Assembly: GCF_000499845.2 (NCBI RefSeq)
Contig: NC_023750.2
Coordinates: 13,831,608 to 13,895,607, forward strand
Direction of reading: 5' to 3'
DNA length: 64,000 bases
DNA from: Phaseolus vulgaris
Lineage: Eukaryota; Streptophyta; Magnoliopsida; Fabales; Fabaceae
Shown: positions 10,680-19,840 of the stretch, in pieces
How positions within the stretch are numbered: position 1 is the stretch's first letter
Layout: each line of letters begins with the position of its first letter
Notes under the pieces: model-generated
What the model saw: the letters and a program-made list of their open reading frames with translations, nothing else
What the model was told of the DNA's origin: nothing
Databases searched by the model: none
Translations under genes and position numbers: made by a program

Positions 10680-11882
10680 ATGGAATCAACCCCTCCCACC
10701 TCTAAAAGAGTAAAAACCAGAGCTGTAAGGTCTGGAGGAAGGCTTGAAAGCTGGTTTTCTGGTGACACCGAACTCATTGAGAAGTATAGATATGAAACAA
10801 GTGTCAAGAAAATAAACAACCCCAAGGTTGTGTGCTTTGACTGGCTGAAGAGTCAAAAACTTGACAATGTGAGGAAGCTTCTCAAAGACCAGTCACTCAG
10901 AAAGTTTCTGGAGCTCAAAGGGAACATTTATCCAGATTTGGTGAGGGTCTTCTACACCAACTTGAAGTTTGAGGGAAACAACTTGGTCTCTCATGTGAAA
11001 AGTGTGGAGATGGAGATAACCCATGAGGTTTGGGCTGCTGTAGCTGGGCTTAAGTTTTCTGGATTAAGAATCAACAAAGGAAACCTTGGTGTGGTAGAAG
11101 ATTTCAACAAAATCCAGTTCTACAAAAGTTGCTTGAAGAACAAACAATCTCAAGTTAGCACTTGCTCGGTTGGAGGCTTGAAGATTGATGAGAGGTTGCT
11201 TGCTCTCATTGTAACTTGGATCCTAACTCCAAGGGGGAGTAATCACTCAGTGTTGACTGAAGAAGATCTGGTTTACATCTTCTGCATCACCAAGAAAGTG
11301 AAGATCAATTGGATTCACATAATCAAGGAACATATGCAAAAAGCCATGAGGTTAGGCGATTACCACTATCCCTATGCTGTTTTAATATCTAAGTTTCTAC
11401 ACTATTTTGAAGTTAATCTTGAAGATGAAACTTCTGAGCTGGTCAAGTCAACTCAAGAGTTGAACAATGGATCACTCAGCAAGATGGGCTTCACAAAAAT
11501 AGGTGGAAAATGGTTAAGTAAGGATGGTGATCATGGTGCATCATCAAGTGGTGCTGCTCACCTTGAACAAGATGAACCTGCTGACATGGATGTTCAACAT
11601 GAAGATCCAGCTGAAGATTTTCAAGATGCAGGACCTAGTGCTGATACTGAACATCACGGAGAAAGAATGCAAACCATGTCTCCTTTTGAAAGACTCATGG
11701 TGAATAGGCTAGATACCTTTGCTGAAAATCAAAGGAGCCTTCATGATCTATGTGTTAGCAACTTTCAGAGGATAGATACGAGGTTTGACAACATGGATGC
11801 AAGGTTTATGACTCTGGACGAACAGATTGAAGCTGTCCAGAATCAAATCTTTGACCTTCAGTTTGCTGATGATGAAGATTGA
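10680..11882 (+). CDS. ORF2 of element B: putative plant transposon protein, intact
   Basis: An uninterrupted 400-residue frame from ATG (MESTPPTSKRVKTRA) to TGA, in the position between pol and the 3' LTR where some SIRE-like elements carry an env-like ORF. The N-terminus is short and basic. The central region (about residues 45-270) contains NIYPDLVRVFYTNLKFEG and LIVTWILTPRGSNHSVLTE; it resembles the 'putative plant transposon protein' domain remembered from plant annotations (not searched here). The region from about 285 to 330 is acidic and low-complexity. The C-terminus (about 340-395) has heptad-like hydrophobic spacing and probably forms a coiled coil. I see no signal peptide or membrane span, so an envelope role is not supported. 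It is more intact than gag in the same element. Copies at 30639-31838 and in element D keep about the same length. The function is unknown. Confidence 0.75.
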   Translation: MESTPPTSKRVKTRAVRSGGRLESWFSGDTELIEKYRYETSVKKINNPKVVCFDWLKSQKLDNVRKLLKDQSLRKFLELKGNIYPDLVRVFYTNLKFEGNNLVSHVKSVEMEITHEVWAAVAGLKFSGLRINKGNLGVVEDFNKIQFYKSCLKNKQSQVSTCSVGGLKIDERLLALIVTWILTPRGSNHSVLTEEDLVYIFCITKKVKINWIHIIKEHMQKAMRLGDYHYPYAVLISKFLHYFEVNLEDETSELVKSTQELNNGSLSKMGFTKIGGKWLSKDGDHGASSSGAAHLEQDEPADMDVQHEDPAEDFQDAGPSADTEHHGERMQTMSPFERLMVNRLDTFAENQRSLHDLCVSNFQRIDTRFDNMDARFMTLDEQIEAVQNQIFDLQFADDED

Positions 11883-12289
11883 GAGAAAAACAACCGATTA
11901 GCCATCGAAACAATCGATTGTTTTTGGCTGTTCTCTTTTTTGGTTCTAAATTTCTTTCCTTCTGTTGTTGCTGGTTTATTCTGATGTAATTGGAACAATG
12001 TTTTATTTTATCTCTTATCTTTGTCTATTTGTGAAGACAAATAGGGGGAGATATATGCTGTGTTTCCAATTTATTTTAAGTTTCTGTTTTTCTTTTTGTT
12101 AAAAACAGTTTGAGGTATGATTATTTGGTTCTGATAATGAATGTTTTAAGCTTTAATTGTTTATCTGTATGCTAACAAAATATCAGAAGTTCAATGTATT
12201 GCTCAAAGTTCTATTGCAGGAATTGCCTCAGATTTAATCAAAGAACAACACAAGCATTAGGGATTTGTCTTCATCAAATAGGGGGTGAT
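11883..12289 (+). other. 3' untranslated region of element B with two polypurine tracts
   Basis: A motif pair lies at 11888-11923 (spacing 20 bp); its second copy is a perfect palindrome. AAATAGGGGGAGAT at 12039-12052 and AAATAGGGGGTGAT at 12276-12289 are both polypurine-tract-like. The second abuts the 3' LTR and is the likely plus-strand primer; the first could be a central tract. A short inverted repeat TTTGTC/GACAAA sits just before the first tract. Confidence 0.75.
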
Positions 12290-13434
12290 TGTTGAACCAA
12301 GTGGTGTTCAATGTTTTGAAGAATCCAAATCCTTTGAAGGATGATGAAGCCTCTGCTTCGCTTGATGCTGTTGTGCTAGTTTTAGCCTTGTTCTGGGGTA
12401 GTTCAATGTTGTAATCAACACATAGATTAAATCTCAAAGCAATTAGCATCTCAATTTTATCAAAGCAAAATGATTTTCAAACTAAGTTGAAACAACCGAT
12501 TGTTTTGTCGAAACAACCGATTGTTTACACTTAGGTGTTTTGAGAAAGTTTGAAAACTGTTTTTGAATGGTGTTTTTATTAAGTAACAAAACAACTGATT
12601 GATTCGAGGAAACAATCGATTGTTTGTTTTAAAACCATAACAGAAAAACTGTTTTATTTGATTGAGCTTTAAATGCTTTAACTGAATACGCTTCAGTCAT
12701 TAAATGCTTTGACCAATCTATTTTAAATGAAATTAAGAGTTTGTTAAGATTTGATAACAAACTATATTCTTAGATATATTCTGAAAAACAGTTTTTGATA
12801 TATTAAGAATCTTGAAACATAGTTTTGATCTAAGAAGAGTTTTTAAAACGTATTCTGAGATTGCTAAAGAGTTGAGAGATTGATCAAAATGCTGAATAGG
12901 GATTCTACTTGTATTGATTTCAGATTTCCATCTGTAACAAGTGTAATCTTTGTAAACTGTTGAACAATTCGTTTGTGTGTGTTGCTGAGATTGGTTGTGT
13001 GTTCTAGAGGTGTTCAAGATCAGCAATCTTAGTGTTGACCAAGGAGAGTGTGTTTCTTGAGGTGTTCAAGGTCATTCTCTTGGTTGTGGTGTAAGTGATC
13101 AAGGTGTGGTTGCTTAGTGGATATCCTCAGGGTTTCTGAGAATACTGGATGTAACTCTAGTTTTGAGTGAACCAGTATAAACAACTGTGTACAATCTCTC
13201 TATCCTTAACTCTTTATTTTCAGTTTGTTTGTTGTTTGCTGGTATAAACAACCGATTGTTTCGAAGAAACAACCGATTGTTTTTCCTGGTATTACAGTTT
13301 TGCTTGCTGTTTTGGCTAACTGAATTGCTGAATCAATTGGTTTCTGAAATAAGTTCATTCTAGCTTTGAAAAGTTTGCGAAAACCCCTTTAAACCATTCA
13401 CCCCCCCTCTAGTTTAAAGCCATCTTTTCTAACA
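12290..13434 (+). repeat. 3' LTR of element B
   Basis: TGTTGAACCA...TTCTAACA, 1145 bp, followed directly by the GAAAC target-site duplication. Doublets lie at 12490-12526 and 13246-13282; a perfect palindromic copy is at 12610-12625. Confidence 0.93.
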
Positions 13435-14258
13435 GAAACAACCGATTGTTTGTTTTGGTACCATAACAGAAAAATAGTTTGTGCTTTGACTGAGCATTAA
13501 ATGTTTTTCTAATTGTTTACACTTCAGTCTTTAATGCTTTGACCAATCTTTAAATGCAATAAATAGTTTGTTAAGATTTGATATCCAACAACATCTTTGA
13601 ATATATTCAGAAAAACAAATTTGAATTTAAGAAGAAGTTTTTACACAAGTTTTTGACTTTTTCAAATAGTTGAGATTGCTCAGAAATTGAGATTGATCAA
13701 AGAGTGTGAGATAGGATTTCTGCTTGTATTGATTTCAGAATTGCTTCTGTAACAAGTGTAATCCTTGTATCTGTTGAACAAGAATCTTTGTGTGTTTGCT
13801 GAGAAGTGTTGTGAGTTCTTGAGGGGATCAAGATCAACATTCTTAGTGTTGGTGTGTTGGCCAAGAGAAGTGTGTGTCTTGAGGGGGTCAAGGTCAGTTT
13901 CTTGGTTGTGTTGTAAATTATCTAGGTTTGATTGCTTAGTGGTGTTCCTCAGTGGTTTCTGAGAGCACTGGATGTAGCTCTGTGTTTAGAGTGAACCAGT
14001 ATAAATGTCTGTGTGCATTTTCTCTATCCTTTAACGCTTTAAATTCAGTTTTGATATTTGTAAACTGGTATAAACAACCGATTGTTTCTGCAAAACAACC
14101 GATTGTTTTTCTGGTGCTGTGCTTTTTGCTTTGTGTTTTGAAAAACTGATTTCTTAATCAAGATATTCTCAAAGTAATTTCATTCAAGGCTTAAAAGTTT
14201 TGGAAATTCCTCTTTAAACCATTCATCCCCCTCTAGTTTAATGTCATACATTCTAATA
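13435..14258 (+). repeat. 3' LTR of element A, second part
   Basis: It resumes at GAAACAACCGATTG, the right-hand copy of the B target duplication, and runs to TTCTAATA at 14258, followed by ATAGT. Together with 6647-6971 it forms one LTR of about 1144 bp. Confidence 0.9.
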
Positions 14259-14263
14259 ATAGT

Positions 14264-14422
14264 AGTTGCTAGTATGTTTACTCATGTTCATGTTAAACTT
14301 CTACATGTATTTGTTTGGCATGAAAATTTGATGTTAGATTATATATGGATTCTGGAAACTTCTAAGGATTTGGTTATCGATAGGATACACAAAACTAGTT
14401 AATGCCAAATTTGGTTTCATGT
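14264..14422. other. Short unassigned segment between elements A and C
   Basis: These 159 bp follow the right target duplication of element A and precede the left LTR of element C. They match no other sequence I noticed in the window. They are probably the original insertion-site DNA of element A. Confidence 0.6.
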
Positions 14423-15238
14423 TGATCCTGCCTGTTGACCAGAACGCTGGAAACTGCCTCGTCAAAGGATCGACGTGTGCACCGCTTCTAACCTCCGTCC
14501 TTCCTCAAGATCCACCTTAAGAACCTGCAAAAGAACAGAGCGGCGCCGCTGCGGCCGATCGCACTCCAACGCCCAAGTCAGTGACAGAACCACCAAATAC
14601 TAAGAGCAAGAACACTCAAGAAATCTCAAGGAACCGTGCAAATTCTCTCTCTCAGTAAGCTCTATAACTCGCAAGCGTAAAGAGTGCAATCTGAACGCTC
14701 GCGTATCTCAGAAAGTTCGTTGAGAACTCTTATATACCTGGTCACTTTCTCTCTCCTGGCAGTTACAGACCTAGACACGTGGCTCGCATCCAGTCGTACA
14801 CGTGCCACCATCTGGAGCCTCCTTGACTTGGGCGCTGCTTCTGACTCTCTTTTTGGCTAAGTTATTTATGCATGGTACTGCCCAGTGCATAGCTAACTTG
14901 GGAGCGCGATCTCTACTGAAATTGGCGAGTTAGGGTGCTCTCGTACACCTACCCTGTGGTCTCGCCGGCCGCCTTCATAATCTGCACGACCTTCATCTTC
15001 GGCGATGTGCTTGTTCTGGCGATCTCCAATCACTTGGTCGCCTGAGTTCATCATCTGGCGACTTCCTCTTCAACTGGGCGATCGCCTGGCATGCTGGAGA
15101 TCGGAGCACGCCAACTTAATAACTGGTGATTACACGAACTCCCCGTCTTCCTTCCCTTCTGCAACTCTGGCGCCTTGTCCACACGCCTACTCTGTGGCTT
15201 GGGGCCACGTCATCACTTCCGACTACCAGGGCGGTACA
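14423..15238 (-). repeat. 3' LTR of element C
   Basis: 816 bp. In element orientation it begins TGTACCGCCCTGGTAGTCGG and ends CAGGCAGGATCA. It is very similar to the LTRs at 25693-26507, 48554-49355 and 49906-50718. Confidence 0.9.
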
Positions 15239-15252
15239 CAAGCCCCCCAGTC
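15239..15252 (-). other. Polypurine tract of element C
   Basis: On the minus strand GACTGGGGGGCTTG immediately precedes the 3' LTR, the standard site for plus-strand priming. Confidence 0.75.
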
Positions 15253-15770
15253 TTAAGCGAAGACTTGTCCAGCGAAAAGACTGAAAGAGTCACGTCAACA
15301 CCGGTCTACGTGGCACTGACGCAGAATTCCAAGCGGTTGTACTTTCTACTTCTCTGACGCTCCACTAAACCCCTCGCCCATCGTTCGACACGTGGCTTCA
15401 TCAACGGTTACCTTCAGTTACCGTTTGCGCTTCCCAAACCCATTTCGAAAAAACTCTTAAACCCATTTTCACTCCACTGTTCCATCACTTTTCTTCGTAT
15501 TCTCAAACGCTCTAACTTTCTCCTGCAAAAAACTCTCAGCGTTCTTCAGCATTCTGAATCACCAGCATCCTTCATCGTCTTCCTGATCATCAAAAGGTAC
15601 CTCCTTTCCTTCTTCTGCTGGTTTTTCCTGCATTTTAACCGATTCGCATCATCCTGTAACTGTCTGGTGCATACGTTGTGGGTTGTTTTTCCATTTCTCC
15701 TTTCTCGTAACTTAGGGCTTCGTCAATCGTTGCAACGAACCTTCGTTCGTTCGTTTTTCACCCTTCTCCC

Positions 15771-18489
15771 ATGATCGAGTCAGCCTCTGCGAACCCTGAT
15801 CATTTTTCCTTTTCTTCTTCCTTTGCAGCTTCGAGAATGACTCGCTCAAAGATTACCCCGAATCCTCCTCCTTCATCGCGAAACCCCTCTTCTCAAGCAC
15901 TCAACCCACCGCGAGCACGCGGTGCTTCATCTTCCCAGGCTGAGAGGCCTGCACCTTCCCGCCCCAACCTGGCCCAGGCGACTCCACCTATCACCGGAGG
16001 AGCCCCCGTCCCCCCACCAGACTTCAAAAAACTCTACCCCTGGGCCAACTCGACCCTGTTGAGAGAAACGTCTTCCGTGAACACTGCTGGGGCAGTTTTG
16101 CGATTGACTAAGGGGGATAAGCCTCACCAAACATTTCATAAGGAGCACGATGAGAAGATGATAGTGCTACCTTGCCCCCCCGATCTGCCCGTTTGTGCCG
16201 ACGATAAGGCGAGCAATGACGGGCCCTTCTGCTTCGTTTACACAACGTTATTCAAGAAGGTGAAACTGAAGTTTCCCTTTACCCGTTTCGAGAGGGAACT
16301 CCTCACCGAGCTCAACATTGCCGCCGCCCAGCTTCATCCCAACAGCTGGGAGTTTGTGCGAGCATTCCAAGTGATGTGCGACCATCTGGGGTTGCCCGCA
16401 TCCGTAGATGTATTTTTGTTTCTCTTTGAAGCCAAACACCCAGGAGACCGCCTGTGGGTTAGCTTAAATGGGATTGCTGGGAGGTCGATCTTCTCCATCT
16501 TCCAGCAATCCTATAAAGACTGGAAGGGAAAGTTCGTCCAAGTGCGCCCCAACGACAAGGACACTTCCCTACTCGACGGTTTCCCCTTGTACTGGGTGAA
16601 CAAGGGGAACAGGGAGTCCAAGAGCTGCTTCAGGAGACCCAGAAGTCCTGATAGCATGGGTGCGTTGGACAGAGATCTCTGCCTCTTTTGGAAGAGTGTG
16701 GCGAGTGCCAACATCACCTTCCTCACCACCACCCTGATCTGCTTCGAATTCTTCGAGGACCAACTCGAAATTCGAATAGGTTAGAACATTTACGCCTTTG
16801 TTTTGATACTGCTTCCGTTAACTGTTTCTGGGCGTCTTGTGCGTTACGCGCAAGACTTTGGTTTTATTTTTCTGCACTCTTTATCTGCTTTGCTGTTGCA
16901 TACTGCCTTGTGCATTGACTCTTCTCTCTGAACTAACTCCTGCCTTTTCGCTCTATGCAGATAATATGTTGGGCCAAGGCAAACTCGCGGAATTGAGGGC
17001 GCTCGCCCGAACCCACGGGTTGGCGACGGGCTCTCAAACAGTACCAAATTCGGTGGTGGAGATCGCCGCCGCACAGGGTCGATCGCCACCTAAGGGCCCA
17101 GCTCCCTCCGATGTCCAGCCCGCCGCCCAACGTAAAAAACTTATCCTCAAAAGGCCCAAGAGGAAAGCTCCCCAGGTAGTCCACGAGGAGGAGGAAGAAG
17201 ATGACGAGGTCACCGAAGATGGCCTTGTTACAAAGAGGAAGAGGGTGGCACCTTCTTCACCACCTGCCCCACCCCCTCTTCCAACCTCAACACCTCCATA
17301 CACGCCCGCTCCACCTCCAACTTTGCCATCTCCACCAGCTCCTGCCTCACCTGTCCAAGCCATTCCACTGGCAACTGCGCCACCTGCGGTTGAGGCCCAA
17401 GAGCCAAATTTCATGGAGGACCCCCCGAGCGCCTCCACACCATATGTATCAGCTAGAGGGGGTCCTCCTTCCAATGCCTCAGCCGCAGATGTTGCTCCAA
17501 TCGGGGATGAGGTTGCCCACACCTCTCCGATTCTGATCACCGAGTCCCCGACGTCGCCACCACGAGCAGAAGCGCCTACTGAAGAACCAACCAAAGAAGG
17601 TGGCGATGAAAATCAACAACAGGCCCACCCAGCACCTCTACAAGCAGCAAACCTCCCTCTTGAGGTTACGAGGATGTGGGAGCCTTTATCTGCTAAGATG
17701 AAGACGATAGCAGAAGACATCCCCGCCATCATAACCAAAGCCGTGGAGAGCTCCACCAGGAAACTCCAGGACGACCTCTTCAACCTTAAAACTGAAAACA
17801 GCACCATGAGGGTTGAGGTGGAGAAGTTGTCCTTTAACCTGACACTCGCGGAGATTGAACACTCCCGAGTAGAGGACGCAATGAGCACCGAGCTCAGAAT
17901 GGCGCGCAAGGAGGCCACTGAACTCCGCCATAAGGTGCAGCAACTGGCTCAAGAAAAAATCGAACTAGAGAGCAAGATTGTGCCTTATCGCGTCAGGGTG
18001 GCTGACCTGGAGGCTCTCATAAAAACCGACGCCGTCAAGGTGAAAAAGCTGGAGCAAAGGTCAGCCGACCGGGAGATCGTCCTTGGCAAGGTGGAGAAGG
18101 CGAGGGATGACGCCATGGCTGAGCTCGACGAAGCCAATAAGAAAAAAGGGGAGCTTGCAGCTGAACTGGGCAAGGTGCAAGCAGAATCCAAGAAGGTTGC
18201 TGAAGACCTTCTCCAGGCTCAAGAAATCAACGAACAACTCAAGAAGCAAGTTGAGGAGCTGGAGCAGCAGAATAAGGGACTGAAAGAACAAGCTGAAGAA
18301 CTCGAGAAACAGATTGAAGAGCTTAAGAAGCAAATTGAAGATCTCAATCTGAGTTCCGCCCAGATTCTGGCTGCTGGATTCGAGGCTGCACGGGAACAGT
18401 TCGCCTGCTTGTTCCCCGATCTGGATCTCAGCATGGTGTCTCTAAATAATGAGGTGGTGGATGGAAAGGTGGTGCCCGCCGAAGACTAA
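15771..18489 (+). CDS. Antisense ORF of element C, two exons (putative gypsy-type transposon protein)
   Basis: Two long frames lie opposite to gag-pol between pol and the 3' LTR. They appear to be joined by splicing: exon 1 ends at 16779 (AATAG|GTTAGA), the intron is 16780-16960 (GT...TATGCAG), and exon 2 starts at 16961, preserving frame into DNMLGQGKLAELRA. Exon 1 has a Ser/Pro-rich N-terminus and a globular region around SWEFVRAFQVMCDHLGLP and GDRLWVSLNGIAGRS. This resembles the 'putative gypsy type transposon' domain of plant Tat-group extra ORFs. Exon 2 has a Pro-rich linker and a long Lys/Glu-rich coiled coil (about 17690-18350). The start may be 15771, or 15837 (MTRSK) if a leader intron 15597-15828, with a pyrimidine-rich acceptor, is removed. 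About 790 residues with no internal stop suggest recent function. Its role is unknown. Confidence 0.7.
16780..16960 (+). other. Predicted intron in the antisense ORF of element C
   Basis: 181 bp with GT donor after AATAG and a pyrimidine-rich CTCTATGCAG acceptor. It is T-rich compared with the GC-rich exons. Without splicing, exon 1 would stop at 16782-16784. Confidence 0.7.
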
Positions 18490-19089
18490 TCAATTTACTC
18501 CTTCCACTGCTTTTATACTTTTCTTTTGTGTATAACTTGTAACAAACTTTATGTCTTCTCGTACAAATGTTTTGAACTGATATTTACCGTTAATGACAAA
18601 AGTCTGTGTTTTCTCTTGCGACTTCTTCAACTACTTCAACTTTCCTTGCGTGTTTTACTTCAAAGAAGTGACTTAGCGAAACTGTAGGCACGATCTTTGA
18701 CTTAACTGCTTCGAACCACTTCAACTTTAAGCAACAATAACTTTAACAACTCGTAATCTTAAGGCAATTAACCTTATCGTAAAAATATTCCTCAAGCAAC
18801 AAACTTTAACTCAGCTACTGGCTTAAACACTGCTTCACCCGATCTGCTTCATCAAAACGGGTCTTTTAACTTTCTCGCCACTGTTTGAACTTTTCCTGGT
18901 CGCCAAAGACTCTTGGCGATCAGCTTCTTTCTGGCTTCACGCCTTGGCCATCGTTCTTTGATCTGGGGGTAGAGGCGCCTTTCGGATCCTCCTCTACCTT
19001 CCTGACTTCAGGACCAAAGGCCGGGTGGCTAGGCGCTCTCTTCGAACCTACCTTAGCCACCTTCCAAACTTCGTCCACCCTTAACACCA

Positions 19090-19237
19090 TACCTGAACTC
19101 GTTCAAGACGAGAAGGATTTTATCTTGCCTGAACTCGCTCGTGGCGAGAAGGTCTTTTAACTTGCCTGAACTCGCTCATAGGCGAGAAGGTCTTTTACTT
19201 GCCTGAACTCGCTCATAGGCGAGAAGGTCTTTCACTT
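19090..19237. repeat. Minisatellite, unit about 37 bp, four copies
   Basis: Copies of CCTGAACTCGCTCATAGGCG followed by AGAAGGTCTTTT occur in a row. The first copy is the most diverged. Confidence 0.8.
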
Positions 19238-19429
19238 GCCTCTACATTGCCCCAGGGGTTACATCTTCTCGCCCCCAGAAACACTGAGGACTTTTCGCTG
19301 GTGCCTCTACATTGCTCCAGGGGTTACATCTTCTCGCCCCCAGAAACACTGAGGACTTTTCACTGGTGCCTCTACATTGGTCCAGGGGTTACATCTTCTC
19401 GCCCCCAGAAACACTGAGGACTTTTCACT
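19238..19429. repeat. Minisatellite, unit 65 bp, three copies
   Basis: Units start GCCTCTACATTG at 19238, 19303 and 19368 and end near GAGGACTTTTCACT. The three copies are almost identical, so the expansion is recent or homogenised. Confidence 0.88.
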
Positions 19430-19513
19430 CTTCCTCGCCTGCACTCGCTCGACGGCGAGGAGGTCTTTAACTTGCCTCAGGGCGCGCGAGGGCGTTGAGG
19501 TCTTTTAACTGGT

Positions 19514-19600
19514 GCCTCCGATCGCCGAGAGACGATGAGGACTTAAAACTTTAACTGATGCCTCCGATCGCCGAAAAACGATGAGGACTTAAAACTTTTT
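19514..19600. repeat. Minisatellite, unit 46 bp, two copies
   Basis: GCCTCCGATCGCCGA at 19514 recurs at 19560, each followed by GATGAGGACTTAAAACTT. Confidence 0.8.
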
Positions 19601-19840
19601 TTAAAAAACATGCAATATATCTTTAACTTGCCTTGAGTCACATAAAAATGACAAGGTCTTTCTTCAAAACTTTCTGAAAACAACAGGCACGCAATCTAAA
19701 ACAACTTGTACTTTGAAAACTTCTCTTTATTGGGTGGCCTCATTAAAAACCCTCCTTAGGGAAAAAAGAGTGCCCCCTTCAAACTGTTTTAGCAGAGACA
19801 TTGTAATGCAACTTTGTGTTTATCTTTACTTACAAAGTTC

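Larger units (their letters stand above)
6972..13434 (+). mobile_element. Element B: pol-less SIRE-like retrotransposon with gag and an extra ORF
   Basis: This element is structurally complete at 6463 bp: 5' LTR 6972-8114, primer-binding site, gag, spacer, a 400-residue ORF (10680-11882), polypurine tract and 3' LTR 12290-13434. The target-site duplication GAAAC is exact (6967-6971 and 13435-13439). No protease, reverse transcriptase, RNase H or integrase motif lies between gag and the extra ORF. It is therefore non-autonomous and resembles the class described as terminal-repeat retrotransposons with a GAG domain. It inserted into one of the 16-mer motifs in the 3' LTR of element A. It presumably moved using pol proteins from an autonomous relative (inference). 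Confidence 0.93.
3381..14258 (+). mobile_element. Element A: SIRE-like Ty1/copia retrotransposon relic, split by element B
   Basis: Two related LTRs (3381-4466, and 6647-6971 continued at 13435-14258) flank a decayed gag-protease-integrase region. The 5-bp target-site duplication ATAGT is present at 3376-3380 and 14259-14263. The 5' LTR is followed by a methionine-type primer-binding site. Reverse transcriptase, RNase H and the polypurine tract are missing: integrase sequence runs straight into the 3' LTR near 6646. Element B sits inside the 3' LTR. The last LTR base pair has mutated from CA to TA. The gag and protease style and the 1.1-kb LTR suggest the SIRE/Maximus lineage; that assignment is inference. 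Confidence 0.88.
18490..19840 (-). other. Non-coding region between pol and antisense ORF of element C
   Basis: No long frame. It holds the 3' end of the antisense transcript unit on the plus strand and, between 19090 and 19600, three kinds of short tandem repeat listed separately. Tandem repeats at this position are known in Tat-group elements. Confidence 0.7.

Noticed and set aside
10680..11882. ORF2 as an envelope-like gene
   Set aside because: The position matches env-like ORFs of SIRE elements, but no signal peptide, transmembrane segment or furin-like site is visible. The protein looks soluble with a coiled-coil C-terminus.
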